A stretch of 64,000 nt of DNA, taken from Methylobacillus gramineus. GTDB taxonomy: Bacteria; Pseudomonadota; Gammaproteobacteria; Burkholderiales; Methylophilaceae. Location: assembly GCF_020532675.1 (NCBI RefSeq), contig NZ_JAJAVE010000001.1, forward strand, positions 1,944,863 through 2,008,862. Reading direction: 5' to 3'. A model generated the notes under the pieces. It saw only the letters and a program-made list of their open reading frames with translations, did not search any database and was not told the origin of the DNA. This document shows positions 8,566 to 16,695 of the stretch, one piece after another. Position 1 is the stretch's first letter. Every line of letters begins with the position of its first letter. The position numbers were made by a program, and so were the translations under genes.

Positions 8566-9837
8566 ATGAGAGAAATTTCCCCCGACCAAACCATCATCCT
8601 GGCCAAGATCAGGCATATTGATGAACTGGAACGTTTATCCATCAGCACTGAGTTTGTGGAGAATATCGGCCTGATCATTCACCAGCTTCAAGCAGAACGA
8701 GGAGCAAGCTGCTTGTACCTGGCCTCTGCAGGCAAGCGCTTCGGCAAGGAGCGTGGTGACATCATTGCAGAAAACCAGAGCCTGGAACTGAAATTCCGCG
8801 AGGCGCTACAACGCCATCTGGGCAATAACCCGCTGATTGATGCCAAGCAACTCACACTGCTTTCATGGACATTGCTTGGTTTTGACCAGTTAACAGCGTT
8901 ACGTCACCAGGTAACCTTGCACCAGATTTCATTTGCGGATTGCATCCAGTCATTCAGCCGCTTTATCGGCAGCCTGATTTCGCTGATCTTTGACATTACA
9001 GACAATGCCGTCAACAGCAAGATTTCCACCTACCTGCTGGCACTTTACAATCTGGTACAAGCGAAGGAGTTTGCCGGTCAGGAACGTGCAGTGGGCTCCT
9101 ACCTATTCGGCTCAGGAACTGTGCAGCAGGAGCACCAACACAAGCTGCTAGAGCTGATCGCCCTGCAAGACAGGCATTTTGAGCTGTTCTGCCAGTTCGG
9201 CAGCGATGCCTGGCGTGAGGCATGGGCCACATCCATGAATAGCAGCCTCTCTCTTGAGCATCAACAATACCGTCGCAAACTTACTCAAGCCAAAGATGGC
9301 CAAAGTATGCAGGCCAAGGATGGCGATCAATGGTTCGAGCTGTGCAGCCAGCGCCTCACCGAAATCTGGCATATCCAGTGCGAGCTCATCAAGGACATGC
9401 ACGACACACTGGAAACACTGGTCAGCCATGCCAGAGCCGACCTGGCAAACACGCGCCACTACCTGGGCAAGATGCGCCATCAAGCCAACCAGACAGCTAC
9501 ACTGGATAGCGCCTTCTTCAACCTGTCGATTCCAGTGGAAAATGCCTATACCTTCCAGGCACACGACAATCTGCACCCTTACCCCATGGAGTCCATCATC
9601 TCGCTACTGCAGCAGCAATCGCAGCAGATTGCCGAGATTGAAAACGAACTGTCGGAAACCAAGAAAGCCCTGGCGGAAAGAAAACAGATTGAGCGAGCCA
9701 AGGGTCTACTCATGAGCACAATGAATATCAGTGAGGTTGACGCCTATAAAATCATGCGCCGCACTGCGATGGAGCAAAACCGCAAAATCATCGATGTGGC
9801 AGACAATATCCTGAGCAGACAACCACCCCTCTCCTGA
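8566..9837 (+). CDS. nasR: nitrate-responsive antiterminator NasR (NIT plus ANTAR domains)
   Basis: A 423-residue soluble regulator. Residues about 30-300 match the NIT nitrate/nitrite-sensing helical domain (IIHQLQAERGASCLYLAS is the characteristic start). The last 60 residues form an ANTAR RNA-binding domain (ALAERKQIERAKGLLMSTM followed by NISEVDAYKIMRR). In Klebsiella, NasR binds the nasF leader when nitrate is present and prevents transcription termination. The next gene is the nitrate-transporter operon, whose leader holds an ANTAR-type hairpin and terminator, so the target is visible in the sequence. An NtrC-like palindrome lies upstream at 8326. Confidence 0.92.
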   Translation: MREISPDQTIILAKIRHIDELERLSISTEFVENIGLIIHQLQAERGASCLYLASAGKRFGKERGDIIAENQSLELKFREALQRHLGNNPLIDAKQLTLLSWTLLGFDQLTALRHQVTLHQISFADCIQSFSRFIGSLISLIFDITDNAVNSKISTYLLALYNLVQAKEFAGQERAVGSYLFGSGTVQQEHQHKLLELIALQDRHFELFCQFGSDAWREAWATSMNSSLSLEHQQYRRKLTQAKDGQSMQAKDGDQWFELCSQRLTEIWHIQCELIKDMHDTLETLVSHARADLANTRHYLGKMRHQANQTATLDSAFFNLSIPVENAYTFQAHDNLHPYPMESIISLLQQQSQQIAEIENELSETKKALAERKQIERAKGLLMSTMNISEVDAYKIMRRTAMEQNRKIIDVADNILSRQPPLS

Positions 9838-9860
9838 CAGCCATTTAACATGGTGCATAC

Positions 9861-9877
9861 CGCACTTGGCTGGTGCA
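9861..9877. promoter_or_regulatory. NtrC-like enhancer site for nrtA
   Basis: CGCAC, seven bases, GTGCA matches the NtrC palindrome at nine of ten half-site positions. Its centre is about 120 bases upstream of the start predicted from the sigma-54 promoter, a normal enhancer distance. More GGTGCA/TGCACC half-sites at 9851-9857 and 9887-9893 make this a half-site cluster. Confidence 0.55.
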
Positions 9878-9963
9878 ATCTCCAGCTTGCACCGAATGCA
9901 CAACCCAGTTCACCATCAAAAAAATTCCCTTTCAAAACATAGCACTTACAAAACAATCCAACC

Positions 9964-9980
9964 CTGGCACAGCATTTGCT
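9964..9980 (+). promoter_or_regulatory. sigma-54 promoter of the nrtABC operon
   Basis: CTGGCAC, four to five bases, TTGCT matches the sigma-54 -24/-12 consensus, and the invariant GG (9966-9967) and GC (9978-9979) are exactly ten bases apart. Transcription would start near 9991, leaving a leader of about 205 bases before nrtA. The -12 half lies in an inverted repeat at 9976-10003 (TTGCTACT/AGTAGCAA). Confidence 0.75.
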
Positions 9981-10003
9981 ACTACTTGATTAAGCAGTAG
10001 CAA
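9976..10003. repeat. inverted repeat overlapping the sigma-54 -12 element
   Basis: TTGCTACT (9976-9983) and AGTAGCAA (9996-10003) are exact reverse complements, separated by 12 bases that can also pair as CTT/AAG around GATT. The left arm covers the -12 GC and the right arm lies just past the predicted start site. It could be an operator for a repressor or chance. Confidence 0.4.
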
Positions 10004-10072
10004 CCAATGGCGGTTGTTGTTGTGGATGGCAACATCCACCGTGATATCCAAGTAGCACAATGTATTCAATAC

Positions 10073-10114
10073 CAGGTTCGCGCAGGACCTGAAGACATAG
10101 GACAAAGGCGTCCT
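10073..10114 (+). promoter_or_regulatory. ANTAR-type antiterminator hairpins in the nrtA leader
   Basis: The clear element is at 10099-10114: stem AGGAC/GTCCT closing the hexaloop AAAGGC, which has A at loop position 1 and G at position 4 as required in ANTAR target hairpins (P2). A hairpin eight bases upstream (10073-10091, CAGGTTC/GGACCTG, five-base loop GCGCA) sits where P1 belongs but lacks the A1/G4 loop. The 3' arm of P2 is shared with the terminator that follows, so the two cannot coexist, as expected for NasR control. Confidence 0.75.
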
Positions 10115-10161
10115 GATTACAGACAAAAATAGTCTGCAATCAGGGCGCTTTTTTTGTTTTT
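10108..10161 (+). terminator. leader terminator controlled by NasR
   Basis: A long stem pairs 10108-10124 (GCGTCCTGATTACAGAC) with 10132-10148, with one A/C mismatch and one G-U pair, loop AAAAATA, followed by seven T, a G and five T. This is a textbook intrinsic terminator 36 bases before the nrtA start. Its left arm begins inside the ANTAR P2 hairpin, giving a mutually exclusive terminator/antiterminator pair. Confidence 0.9.
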
Positions 10162-10196
10162 AAGCGTTCACTTTTAATTGATTCAAGGGAGCCACG

Positions 10197-11498
10197 ATGA
10201 GTAATTCCAAAAAAACACCATCATTGCCAGAGTCCACAGTAGCTCACGACAGCATGGACCAGAGCAGGCGTCATTTCTTCCACCAAGCTGTGGCAGGCAC
10301 ACTGGGAGCTGCAGCGATGATGAATATGGTTCCTTCCGCCATCCACAATCAGGCATGGGCAGCTGGTTCGGATACCCCAGAACTTACCGAAGTCAAGATT
10401 GGCTTCATTCCACTGACGGACTGTGCGCCAGTGGTGGTAGCCGCCCAGATGGGCTTCGACAAGAAATACGGTATCAAGATTACACCATCCAAAGAGGCTT
10501 CCTGGGCTGCGATTAGAGACAAGGTGGTCAATGGTGAATTACATGCAGCCCATATGCTGTATGGCATGGTGTATGGCGTGCAGATGGGCATTGGTGGGCA
10601 ACAAAAAGACATGTCCGTCTTGTTAACCCTGAACCACAATGGACAGGGCATCACGCTAGCCAACCAGCTCAAGGATAAGGGCGCGACCAGTGGCCCTACC
10701 CTGAAACGCTTGCTGGACAATGAAAACCGCGACTTCACCTTTGCGCAGACCTTCCCTACCGGCACCCATGCCATGTGGCTCAACTACTGGTTGGCAACGT
10801 ATGGCATCAACCCACTCAAGGACGTGAAAACCATCGTCGTGCCACCACCACAAATGGTCGCCAATATGCGTATCGGCAATATGGATGGCTATTGTGTAGG
10901 TGAACCATGGAATGCGCGTGCCATTTACGACAAGATCGGCTTTACCGCAGCCACTACGCAAGATATCTGGACCGATCATCCCGAAAAAGTATTGGGCACG
11001 ACTGCAGACTTTATCGCCAAGAACCCCAATACCGCCCTCGCCCTGACCAAGGCGATCCTGGAAGCCTGTCGCTATATCGATGCCACCGCCAACCGTCCGG
11101 CTGTCGCCAAGCTGATTGCTGGCAAGGCCTATGTCAATGCGCCGGAAGAAGTCATTGAAGGCCGCTTCCTCGGCCATTACGACAACGGTATCGGCAAGAA
11201 GTGGGAAGACCCGAACTACATGAAGTTCTTCAATGATGGCAAGGTGACCTTCCCTTACCTGTCAGATGGCATGTGGTTCCTGACCCAGCACAAACGTTGG
11301 GGCCTGTTGAAAACCGATCCTGACTACCTGGCCATTGCCAAGAAGGTCAACCGTATCGACATTTACACCGAAGCAGCCAAGGCGCTGGGGGTTTCCGTCC
11401 CGACAGATCCCATGCGCTCGAGCAAGCTGATTGACGGCGTGGTGTGGGATGGCAAGGATCCGAAAGCCTATGCCAACGGCTTCAAGATCAAGGCCTAA
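10197..11498 (+). CDS. nrtA: nitrate ABC transporter substrate-binding protein
   Basis: A 433-residue NrtA/NasF-type periplasmic nitrate-binding protein. The N-terminus carries a twin-arginine export signal (SRRHFF, then a hydrophobic stretch ending AWA at about residue 53). The binding domain contains VKIGFIPLTDCAPVVVAAQ and a C-terminal region typical of the CmpA/NrtA group (VGEPWNARAIYDKIGF). AGGGAG stands eight bases before the ATG. It heads nrtABC and is controlled by the sigma-54 promoter and NasR-type leader just upstream. Substrate is inferred from family and context. Confidence 0.93.
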   Translation: MSNSKKTPSLPESTVAHDSMDQSRRHFFHQAVAGTLGAAAMMNMVPSAIHNQAWAAGSDTPELTEVKIGFIPLTDCAPVVVAAQMGFDKKYGIKITPSKEASWAAIRDKVVNGELHAAHMLYGMVYGVQMGIGGQQKDMSVLLTLNHNGQGITLANQLKDKGATSGPTLKRLLDNENRDFTFAQTFPTGTHAMWLNYWLATYGINPLKDVKTIVVPPPQMVANMRIGNMDGYCVGEPWNARAIYDKIGFTAATTQDIWTDHPEKVLGTTADFIAKNPNTALALTKAILEACRYIDATANRPAVAKLIAGKAYVNAPEEVIEGRFLGHYDNGIGKKWEDPNYMKFFNDGKVTFPYLSDGMWFLTQHKRWGLLKTDPDYLAIAKKVNRIDIYTEAAKALGVSVPTDPMRSSKLIDGVVWDGKDPKAYANGFKIKA

Positions 11499-11536
11499 AG
11501 CCACCTCTATCAACCATTGATGCAAGGCGATCCATT

Positions 11537-12427
11537 ATGAGCTCAGTCAGTATCACCAAGGAAGACATCAAGACCATCATGAAAAGTGAGCAAACCATCG
11601 TCACAGCGGTCGCAGCGCCCAAACCCGTTGCGGCGCCCCGCCCCAGCGCACTGGCGTTAAAGTCGCGCGCCTTTTTCCAGTGGCTGCTGCCACCGTTATT
11701 TGGCTTGCTCCTGCTGGGAGCGATCTGGACGTTGATCGCGCATCAGTCACCCAATCTGCCGGGGCCGATGCCGACCTGGCATTCAGCGGTGGAGTTGTTC
11801 AAGGATCCTTTCTACCGCAATAGCCTCAATGATCAAGGCATAGGCTGGAACATCGTTGCCTCGCTTGAGCGGGTGGCGCTGGGGTTTGGTCTGGCAGCAC
11901 TGGTTGGCATCCCCATGGGCTTTATCATCGGCCGCTTCCAGTTCATGTCACGCATGGCGGCACCGATCATCGGCCTGCTGCGCCCAGTCTCACCGCTGGC
12001 TTGGCTACCGATAGGCCTGCTCGTATTCAAGGCGGCCAATCCAGCGGCGATCTGGGTGATCTTTATCTCCGCCATCTGGCCCATGATCATCAATACCGCA
12101 GTGGGTGTCAGCAAAGTGCCTCAGGATTATATGAACGTGGCCAAGGTGCTCAACCTGTCGGAGTGGAAGATAGTCACCAAAATCCTGTTTCCCTTCGTAC
12201 TGCCCTACATGATGACGGGCGTACGCCTTTCCATCGGCGTAGCCTGGCTGGTGATCGTGGCGGCAGAAATGCTGACTGGCGGTGTCGGTATCGGTTTCTG
12301 GGTGTGGGATGAGTGGAACAACCTGAATGTAGAACACATCATCATCGCCATCTTCGTGGTCGGGATTGTCGGTCTGCTGCTGGAACTGGCACTGACTTCA
12401 CTGGCCAAGCGCTTCAGCTACGAATAA
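11537..12427 (+). CDS. nrtB: nitrate ABC transporter permease
   Basis: A 296-residue inner-membrane permease of the NrtB/SsuC type with about six transmembrane helices (first near residues 45-65, FFQWLLPPLFGLLLLGAIW) and an EAA-type coupling region (DYMNVAKVLNLSEWKIVTKI). The frame is open further upstream to 11444, inside nrtA, but the ATG at 11537 follows an AAGG ribosome site, does not overlap nrtA and gives a normal length. It pairs with NrtA and NrtC to import nitrate. Confidence 0.92.
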   Translation: MSSVSITKEDIKTIMKSEQTIVTAVAAPKPVAAPRPSALALKSRAFFQWLLPPLFGLLLLGAIWTLIAHQSPNLPGPMPTWHSAVELFKDPFYRNSLNDQGIGWNIVASLERVALGFGLAALVGIPMGFIIGRFQFMSRMAAPIIGLLRPVSPLAWLPIGLLVFKAANPAAIWVIFISAIWPMIINTAVGVSKVPQDYMNVAKVLNLSEWKIVTKILFPFVLPYMMTGVRLSIGVAWLVIVAAEMLTGGVGIGFWVWDEWNNLNVEHIIIAIFVVGIVGLLLELALTSLAKRFSYE

Positions 12428-12439
12428 GGAAAACGGATC

Positions 12440-13246
12440 ATGGAAAAGATTGCGCAAGAAAAATACGTACAGCTAGAAAACGTCAACATGACCTTCTATA
12501 CCAAGAAAGGTACATTTGAAGCGCTGAAAAACATCAACTTCAGCATCCGTGAAGGCGAATTCATCTCCATCATCGGCCACTCGGGTTGTGGCAAATCAAC
12601 CGTGCTGAACCTGATTGCCGGGCTGCTACACCCTACAGAAGGCAACCTGTTCTGCGCCGGGCGCGAAATTTCTGGCCCAGGCCCAGAACGGGCCGTGGTG
12701 TTCCAGAATCATTCATTACTGCCCTGGCTAACCTGTTCAGAGAACGTCTACCTGGCAGTGGAACGGGTATTTGGCGCCGATGAAGGTAAGGCAAACCTAC
12801 AGCAGCGCACCAAGGCTGCCATCGATCTGGTGGGCCTGGCCCATGCTGCAGACAAGCGACCCAATGAAATTTCCGGTGGCATGAAGCAACGTGTCGGCAT
12901 TGCCCGCGCATTAGCGATGGAACCCAAGGTGCTGCTGCTGGATGAGCCATTCGGCGCACTGGATGCATTGACCCGTGCGCACTTGCAGGACGAGCTGATG
13001 GGCATCATGGCCAAATCCGGCTGTACTGCTGTCATGGTCACGCACGATGTAGATGAAGCCGTGCTGCTCTCGGACCGTATTGTCATGATGACCAACGGCC
13101 CGGCCGCCACCATCGGTGACATCCTGGATGTTGATCTGGCACGACCGCGCAAACGCTTGGAACTGGCAGAAGATCGTCACTACAACCATTTGCGTAGTGA
13201 AGTGCTGAAGTTTCTTTATGAAAGGCATGCCCGCAAGGCCGCCTAG
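12440..13246 (+). CDS. nrtC: nitrate ABC transporter ATP-binding protein
   Basis: A 268-residue ATPase with Walker A GHSGCGKST, signature ISGGMKQRVGIARAL, Walker B VLLLDEPFGALD and the His loop VTHDVDEAV. It is the single-domain NasD/NrtD-like form, without the extra substrate-binding domain found in cyanobacterial NrtC. AAGGAAA lies before the start, 12 bases after nrtB. Confidence 0.92.
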   Translation: MEKIAQEKYVQLENVNMTFYTKKGTFEALKNINFSIREGEFISIIGHSGCGKSTVLNLIAGLLHPTEGNLFCAGREISGPGPERAVVFQNHSLLPWLTCSENVYLAVERVFGADEGKANLQQRTKAAIDLVGLAHAADKRPNEISGGMKQRVGIARALAMEPKVLLLDEPFGALDALTRAHLQDELMGIMAKSGCTAVMVTHDVDEAVLLSDRIVMMTNGPAATIGDILDVDLARPRKRLELAEDRHYNHLRSEVLKFLYERHARKAA

Positions 13247-13298
13247 ATCCAGGCGCAGCGGCACTACTTCACTCGCCAATGCGCTGACAAAAAGAAAA

Positions 13299-13320
13299 GG
13301 CCCGTCGGTCAGGACGGGCC
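13299..13320. terminator. GC-rich hairpin between nrtC and the porin gene
   Basis: GGCCCGTC, loop GGTCAG, GACGGGCC form an eight-pair stem. No T run follows on the + strand; the A-rich tract before it would be a T run only for minus-strand transcripts, and no minus-strand gene lies here. It is probably an RNA-stability or partial-termination element setting the ratio of transporter to porin. Confidence 0.5.
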
Positions 13321-13361
13321 ACTACTACCGTTACCCTTCATCTGAGAAAAAGGAGCAACAC

Positions 13362-14780
13362 ATGCAAAGTAATTCGAGATTTACCCTGCGTCAAGTCTGT
13401 TCTAGCAGTCTGCTGGGACTAGCCATCGCTGCCATGCCCCTAGCTCATGCAGAAGAAGTATTGCCTGAATATACCTTTATGGACGCCATCAAAACTGGCA
13501 AAAACCTCACCAGCTTCCGCCTGCGTTATGAAAACGTGGAGCAGGATGGCAATGCACCGACGGGCAGCCCCCTCAAGGATGCCAATGGCCTCACGCTACG
13601 CAGCTTGGTCGGCTGGCAAACTGCGCCTTATCAGAACTTCAGTTTTGCTGGACAGATCATTGATGTCAGCAAATTTCAGGATAACTTCAACGACAGCACC
13701 AATGGCAGCTTGATCAACAGCGTTTCCAACCAGCCGGACAAACTGGATTATGCCAAGATCGTCGACCCTGACTACACCGGCATCAACCAGTTATTCGTTG
13801 ACTGGACAGGGATCAAGAACAACCGCCTGCGTGTTGGCCGTCAGCAGATCAACCTGGACAACGTCCGCTTTATTGGTGACATCGCTTTCCGTCAGGTCAT
13901 GCAGGTCTTCGACGGCGCCACCCTGCTCAACAAGTCATTGCCAGATACCGAGATTTACCTGGGCCATCTTGAACGGGTCAAGCAAATCACCACAAAACTG
14001 CGTGACGATGGTGCCCTGGAAATCGTCAACCTGAAATACCGCATTTCCCCAACGGAATCGCTGGTGGGATATGGCTATTTCTCCAGCTTTGACGATCTTG
14101 GGTTTGGCCGGGCATGGTTTGGTAACGCCGCGGCCGCTGGCGGCATCGCAGCCGGCAAGAATGGCAACATCAACCAGAATGCAGATCAGGGCAACAAGAT
14201 CATTGGCCTACGCCTGGATGGTGTTCATCCCTTCACGCCAGACTGGAAAGGGCTCTATACCGCCGAATATGCAAAACAGACTGATTACAAAGGTGGTGAC
14301 TCACGTATTGATGCCCACTACTACAAGGTAGGTGGCGGCGCAGCTTATGGCAACTTTGCACTACGGGCAGACCAGGAATTGCTCTCCAGCAACAATGGTC
14401 AATACGCTTTCCAGACACCGTTTGGCACTAACCACCTGTTCCAGGGCTGGGTAGACAAGTTCCTCACCACACCTGTTGAAGGCATCAAGGACACCTTTGT
14501 CACTGCGACCTATAAATGGGGTGACTTCCTGTTTTTTGCCGACTACCACGTGCTCAAGTCTGATGAGAGTTTCAATGCAGTAGGTGGGGGGTTTGGCGAC
14601 AAGTATGGCAAGGAGTGGAATGCAGCCGTCACTTACAACGTCAATCCTCACCTGATGACCAAGGTCGAGTACGGCAAGTTTACTGAAAGCGATCAATACA
14701 CCCTGCTACCTGGAAACAACGCGGCTGGACGTGTCCGTGACACGGAAAAACTCTGGCTCACCTTGATGTATACCTTCTGA
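13362..14780 (+). CDS. outer-membrane porin, alginate-export/OprD-like, in the nitrate operon
   Basis: A 472-residue protein with a signal peptide (cleavage after PLAHA, residue about 28) and alternating beta-strand pattern ending in aromatic Phe (LWLTLMYTF), as required for outer-membrane insertion. It resembles the alginate-export-family barrels (FRLRYENVEQDGN, RVGRQQINLDNVRFIG). The frame extends to 13218, but AAAAAGGAGC before the ATG at 13362 sets the start. Lying directly after nrtABC, it probably lets nitrate cross the outer membrane; that role is inferred from position. Confidence 0.88.
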   Translation: MQSNSRFTLRQVCSSSLLGLAIAAMPLAHAEEVLPEYTFMDAIKTGKNLTSFRLRYENVEQDGNAPTGSPLKDANGLTLRSLVGWQTAPYQNFSFAGQIIDVSKFQDNFNDSTNGSLINSVSNQPDKLDYAKIVDPDYTGINQLFVDWTGIKNNRLRVGRQQINLDNVRFIGDIAFRQVMQVFDGATLLNKSLPDTEIYLGHLERVKQITTKLRDDGALEIVNLKYRISPTESLVGYGYFSSFDDLGFGRAWFGNAAAAGGIAAGKNGNINQNADQGNKIIGLRLDGVHPFTPDWKGLYTAEYAKQTDYKGGDSRIDAHYYKVGGGAAYGNFALRADQELLSSNNGQYAFQTPFGTNHLFQGWVDKFLTTPVEGIKDTFVTATYKWGDFLFFADYHVLKSDESFNAVGGGFGDKYGKEWNAAVTYNVNPHLMTKVEYGKFTESDQYTLLPGNNAAGRVRDTEKLWLTLMYTF

Positions 14781-14802
14781 TAAGCAGTATCAATGCATAG
14801 CG

Positions 14803-14833
14803 CCAGGGGCTGGGATCAATCCAAGGCCCCTGG
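14803..14833. terminator. hairpin between the porin and sensor genes
   Basis: CCAGGGGC (14803-14810) pairs with GCCCCTGG (14826-14833), extended by TGG/CCA inside. It lies 22 bases after the porin stop and 30 before the next start. With no T run, it is a likely mRNA-end stabiliser or weak terminator. Confidence 0.5.
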
Positions 14834-14862
14834 ACAGTGAACAGCCCTACTGAGATAGACAC

Positions 14863-15531
14863 ATGACATCAGCACTACGCACATTCAACACAAGCCCTGA
14901 CACCGACAAGATGATTGGTGCAGATACCTTGAGCACGCTGATCAACCTTGCCGGCAGGCAACGCATGCTGTCACAACGCATCATCCTCAATACCATTCTT
15001 TATACGCTGGGACACGAAGAAGCCCAGGGCGTCGCCCAGGAAGCACTGAACCTATTCGAAAATACCCATATCAGCCTGGTGGAAGGCAACCGGGAATTAC
15101 CCGGCATTTTTTCCAAAGAGCTGGAAGCAATTTATTTCGGTGAGTTGCAGGCAGAGTCACAAATCCGCGGTTTCATCCAGCATGCCAGGCTGGCACTGTC
15201 ATCCCTTGGCAGTCCAGGTTCCACCGCCCAGATTGATATGCTGGGGCAGTGTGCCACCCCACTGGTCAATCTGCTGAACAGCATCACACAGGTCTATGAA
15301 GCTGAAGCCAAGCAATACACCCAGCGCCATCAGAAACAGCAGCGCGAGCTGATGGATAACATCCAGCAAATTACCAAACAGGCCAAGATTATTTCCATCA
15401 ACGCCAAGATCATTGCCGCGAGAGCGGGCGATGCCGGCAAGGAATTTTCCGTGGTCGCCAGCGTGCTGACCAACATTACCAGCGAGCTGGATGAATTGAT
15501 TGTCATTGCCATGAAGAATTCTCTGGTCTAG
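14863..15531 (+). CDS. soluble PilJ/NIT-type sensor with a short MCP-like tip
   Basis: A 222-residue protein with no signal peptide or membrane helix. Near the N-terminus is LINLAGRQRMLSQRI, the box conserved in PilJ-type sensor domains and related to the nitrate-binding P-box of NarX/NarQ. The C-terminal 60 residues resemble the signalling tip of methyl-accepting chemotaxis proteins (ISINAKIIAARAGDAGKEFS, then VVASVLTNI), but only one arm of the hairpin is present. It sits between the porin and cobA, so a cytoplasmic nitrate-sensing role is plausible. A 32-base tandem duplication covers its last codons and stop. Confidence 0.75.
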   Translation: MTSALRTFNTSPDTDKMIGADTLSTLINLAGRQRMLSQRIILNTILYTLGHEEAQGVAQEALNLFENTHISLVEGNRELPGIFSKELEAIYFGELQAESQIRGFIQHARLALSSLGSPGSTAQIDMLGQCATPLVNLLNSITQVYEAEAKQYTQRHQKQQRELMDNIQQITKQAKIISINAKIIAARAGDAGKEFSVVASVLTNITSELDELIVIAMKNSLV

Positions 15532-15574
15532 CACCGTGCACCATGAAGAATTCTCTGGTCTAGCACCGTGCACC
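15511..15574 (+). repeat. 32-bp tandem duplication at the end of the sensor gene
   Basis: Two exact adjacent copies (15511-15542 and 15543-15574) of a unit starting ATGAAGAATTCTCTGG. Copy 1 holds the last codons and TAG stop of the sensor gene; copy 2 lies just after the stop and has no effect on the protein. It looks like a recent slippage duplication. Confidence 0.95.
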
Positions 15575-15773
15575 ATGAGGAAACAGACGCAACTAGCATG
15601 CACCAATACCGACCATGACAGCATGAGGTTTTGGTGCCAATGCATGAATCAGAGGCATAAAAAGTAGAGAGTTATCGGGGATTAATCGTTACCAGATTGA
15701 TATAAAAGGACTTTAGACCAATGGAACACAATTTGCTTATTCAGGATCATATTGATAGCGTTGGCACCATAAC

Positions 15774-16526
15774 ATGGCAGGAATAGTATATTTAATCGGC
15801 GCAGGCCCAGGCGACCCTGACCTAATCACCCTCAAGGCAGTCAAGGCCATGCAGGCCGCAGACGTGATATTGCTGGATGACCTGGTCAACCGCGATATCT
15901 TGCAACATGCACCTCAAGCACGCGTGATTGAGGTAGGCAAGCGCGGGGGTTGCAAATCCCCCCCCCAACACTTCATCAACCGCATGATGATTGCCCTGGC
16001 CGAACAAGGACAAACCGTTATCCGACTCAAGGGAGGAGATCCTTTCCTGTTTGGCCGTGGTGGTGAGGAAATGCTGGAACTGCGCAGTGCAGGCATCGCG
16101 GTGGAAGTGATTCCCGGCATCACCAGCGGTATCGCCGTCCCCGCTACGCTGGGCATCCCGGTCACCCATCGGGCATACACGCATGGCGTGAGCTTTGTCA
16201 CCGGTCATTTACAGGATGGTGAAAGTGGACAGAACTGGAAAGCCCTGGCTGAAAGCGGCACCACCCTGGTGATCTACATGGGCATGAAACATCTAGCCAC
16301 CATCACGCGAGAACTGCTGGAAACCGGCATGTCGCCTGACACCCCGGCCGCAGCCATCCAGAACGGCTCCCTTCCTCAGCAGCAACACGTCACCAGTACA
16401 TTGGCACTGCTGACAACTGCAGTGCAACAAGCAGGCATGGGCAGTCCCGCCATTATTGTCATCGGCGACGTGGTGCGTCTGGCCCATAGCAAGGACTTGC
16501 TGCAGTCAGTATCGATCGCAGCATAA
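15774..16526 (+). CDS. cobA: uroporphyrinogen-III C-methyltransferase (SUMT)
   Basis: A 250-residue enzyme that methylates uroporphyrinogen III at C2 and C7 with S-adenosylmethionine to give precorrin-2, the precursor of siroheme. Family motifs present: [55 protein letters not shown]. It is the stand-alone methyltransferase, without the dehydrogenase/ferrochelatase part of CysG. Siroheme is the cofactor of NirB encoded downstream, which explains its place. No strong ribosome site is seen before the ATG at 15774. Confidence 0.95.
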   Translation: MAGIVYLIGAGPGDPDLITLKAVKAMQAADVILLDDLVNRDILQHAPQARVIEVGKRGGCKSPPQHFINRMMIALAEQGQTVIRLKGGDPFLFGRGGEEMLELRSAGIAVEVIPGITSGIAVPATLGIPVTHRAYTHGVSFVTGHLQDGESGQNWKALAESGTTLVIYMGMKHLATITRELLETGMSPDTPAAAIQNGSLPQQQHVTSTLALLTTAVQQAGMGSPAIIVIGDVVRLAHSKDLLQSVSIAA

Positions 16527-16545
16527 GCAACAAATGGAGCAAATC

Positions 16546-16641
16546 ATGACAACATTAGATAACTTCAGCATCCTGGCCAGATCCCTATGGGCCAGGCATA
16601 GTCAGCAACAGCAGAAATTCGAGAGCATCACCATTCAATAA
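16546..16641 (+). CDS. 31-residue small ORF between cobA and narK
   Basis: A short ORF (MTTLDNFSILARSLWARHSQ and 11 more residues) with a good ribosome site (GGAGC, six bases before the ATG), 19 bases after the cobA stop. The C-terminal half is Gln-rich and polar. There is no signal peptide or known domain. A small hairpin (GCGGG/CCCGC, 16647-16663) follows the stop. It could be a small protein or a leader ORF affecting narK translation; reality rests on the ribosome site and spacing alone. Confidence 0.4.
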   Translation: MTTLDNFSILARSLWARHSQQQQKFESITIQ

Positions 16642-16695
16642 TGAGCGCGGGACACTAACCCGCCATTATCAAGACCCATTATCCAAGGACACATC

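Noticed and set aside
15755..15776. TGGCACC run just before cobA as a sigma-54 promoter
   Set aside because: No GC follows at the required ten-base spacing, and the start codon would fall inside the element.
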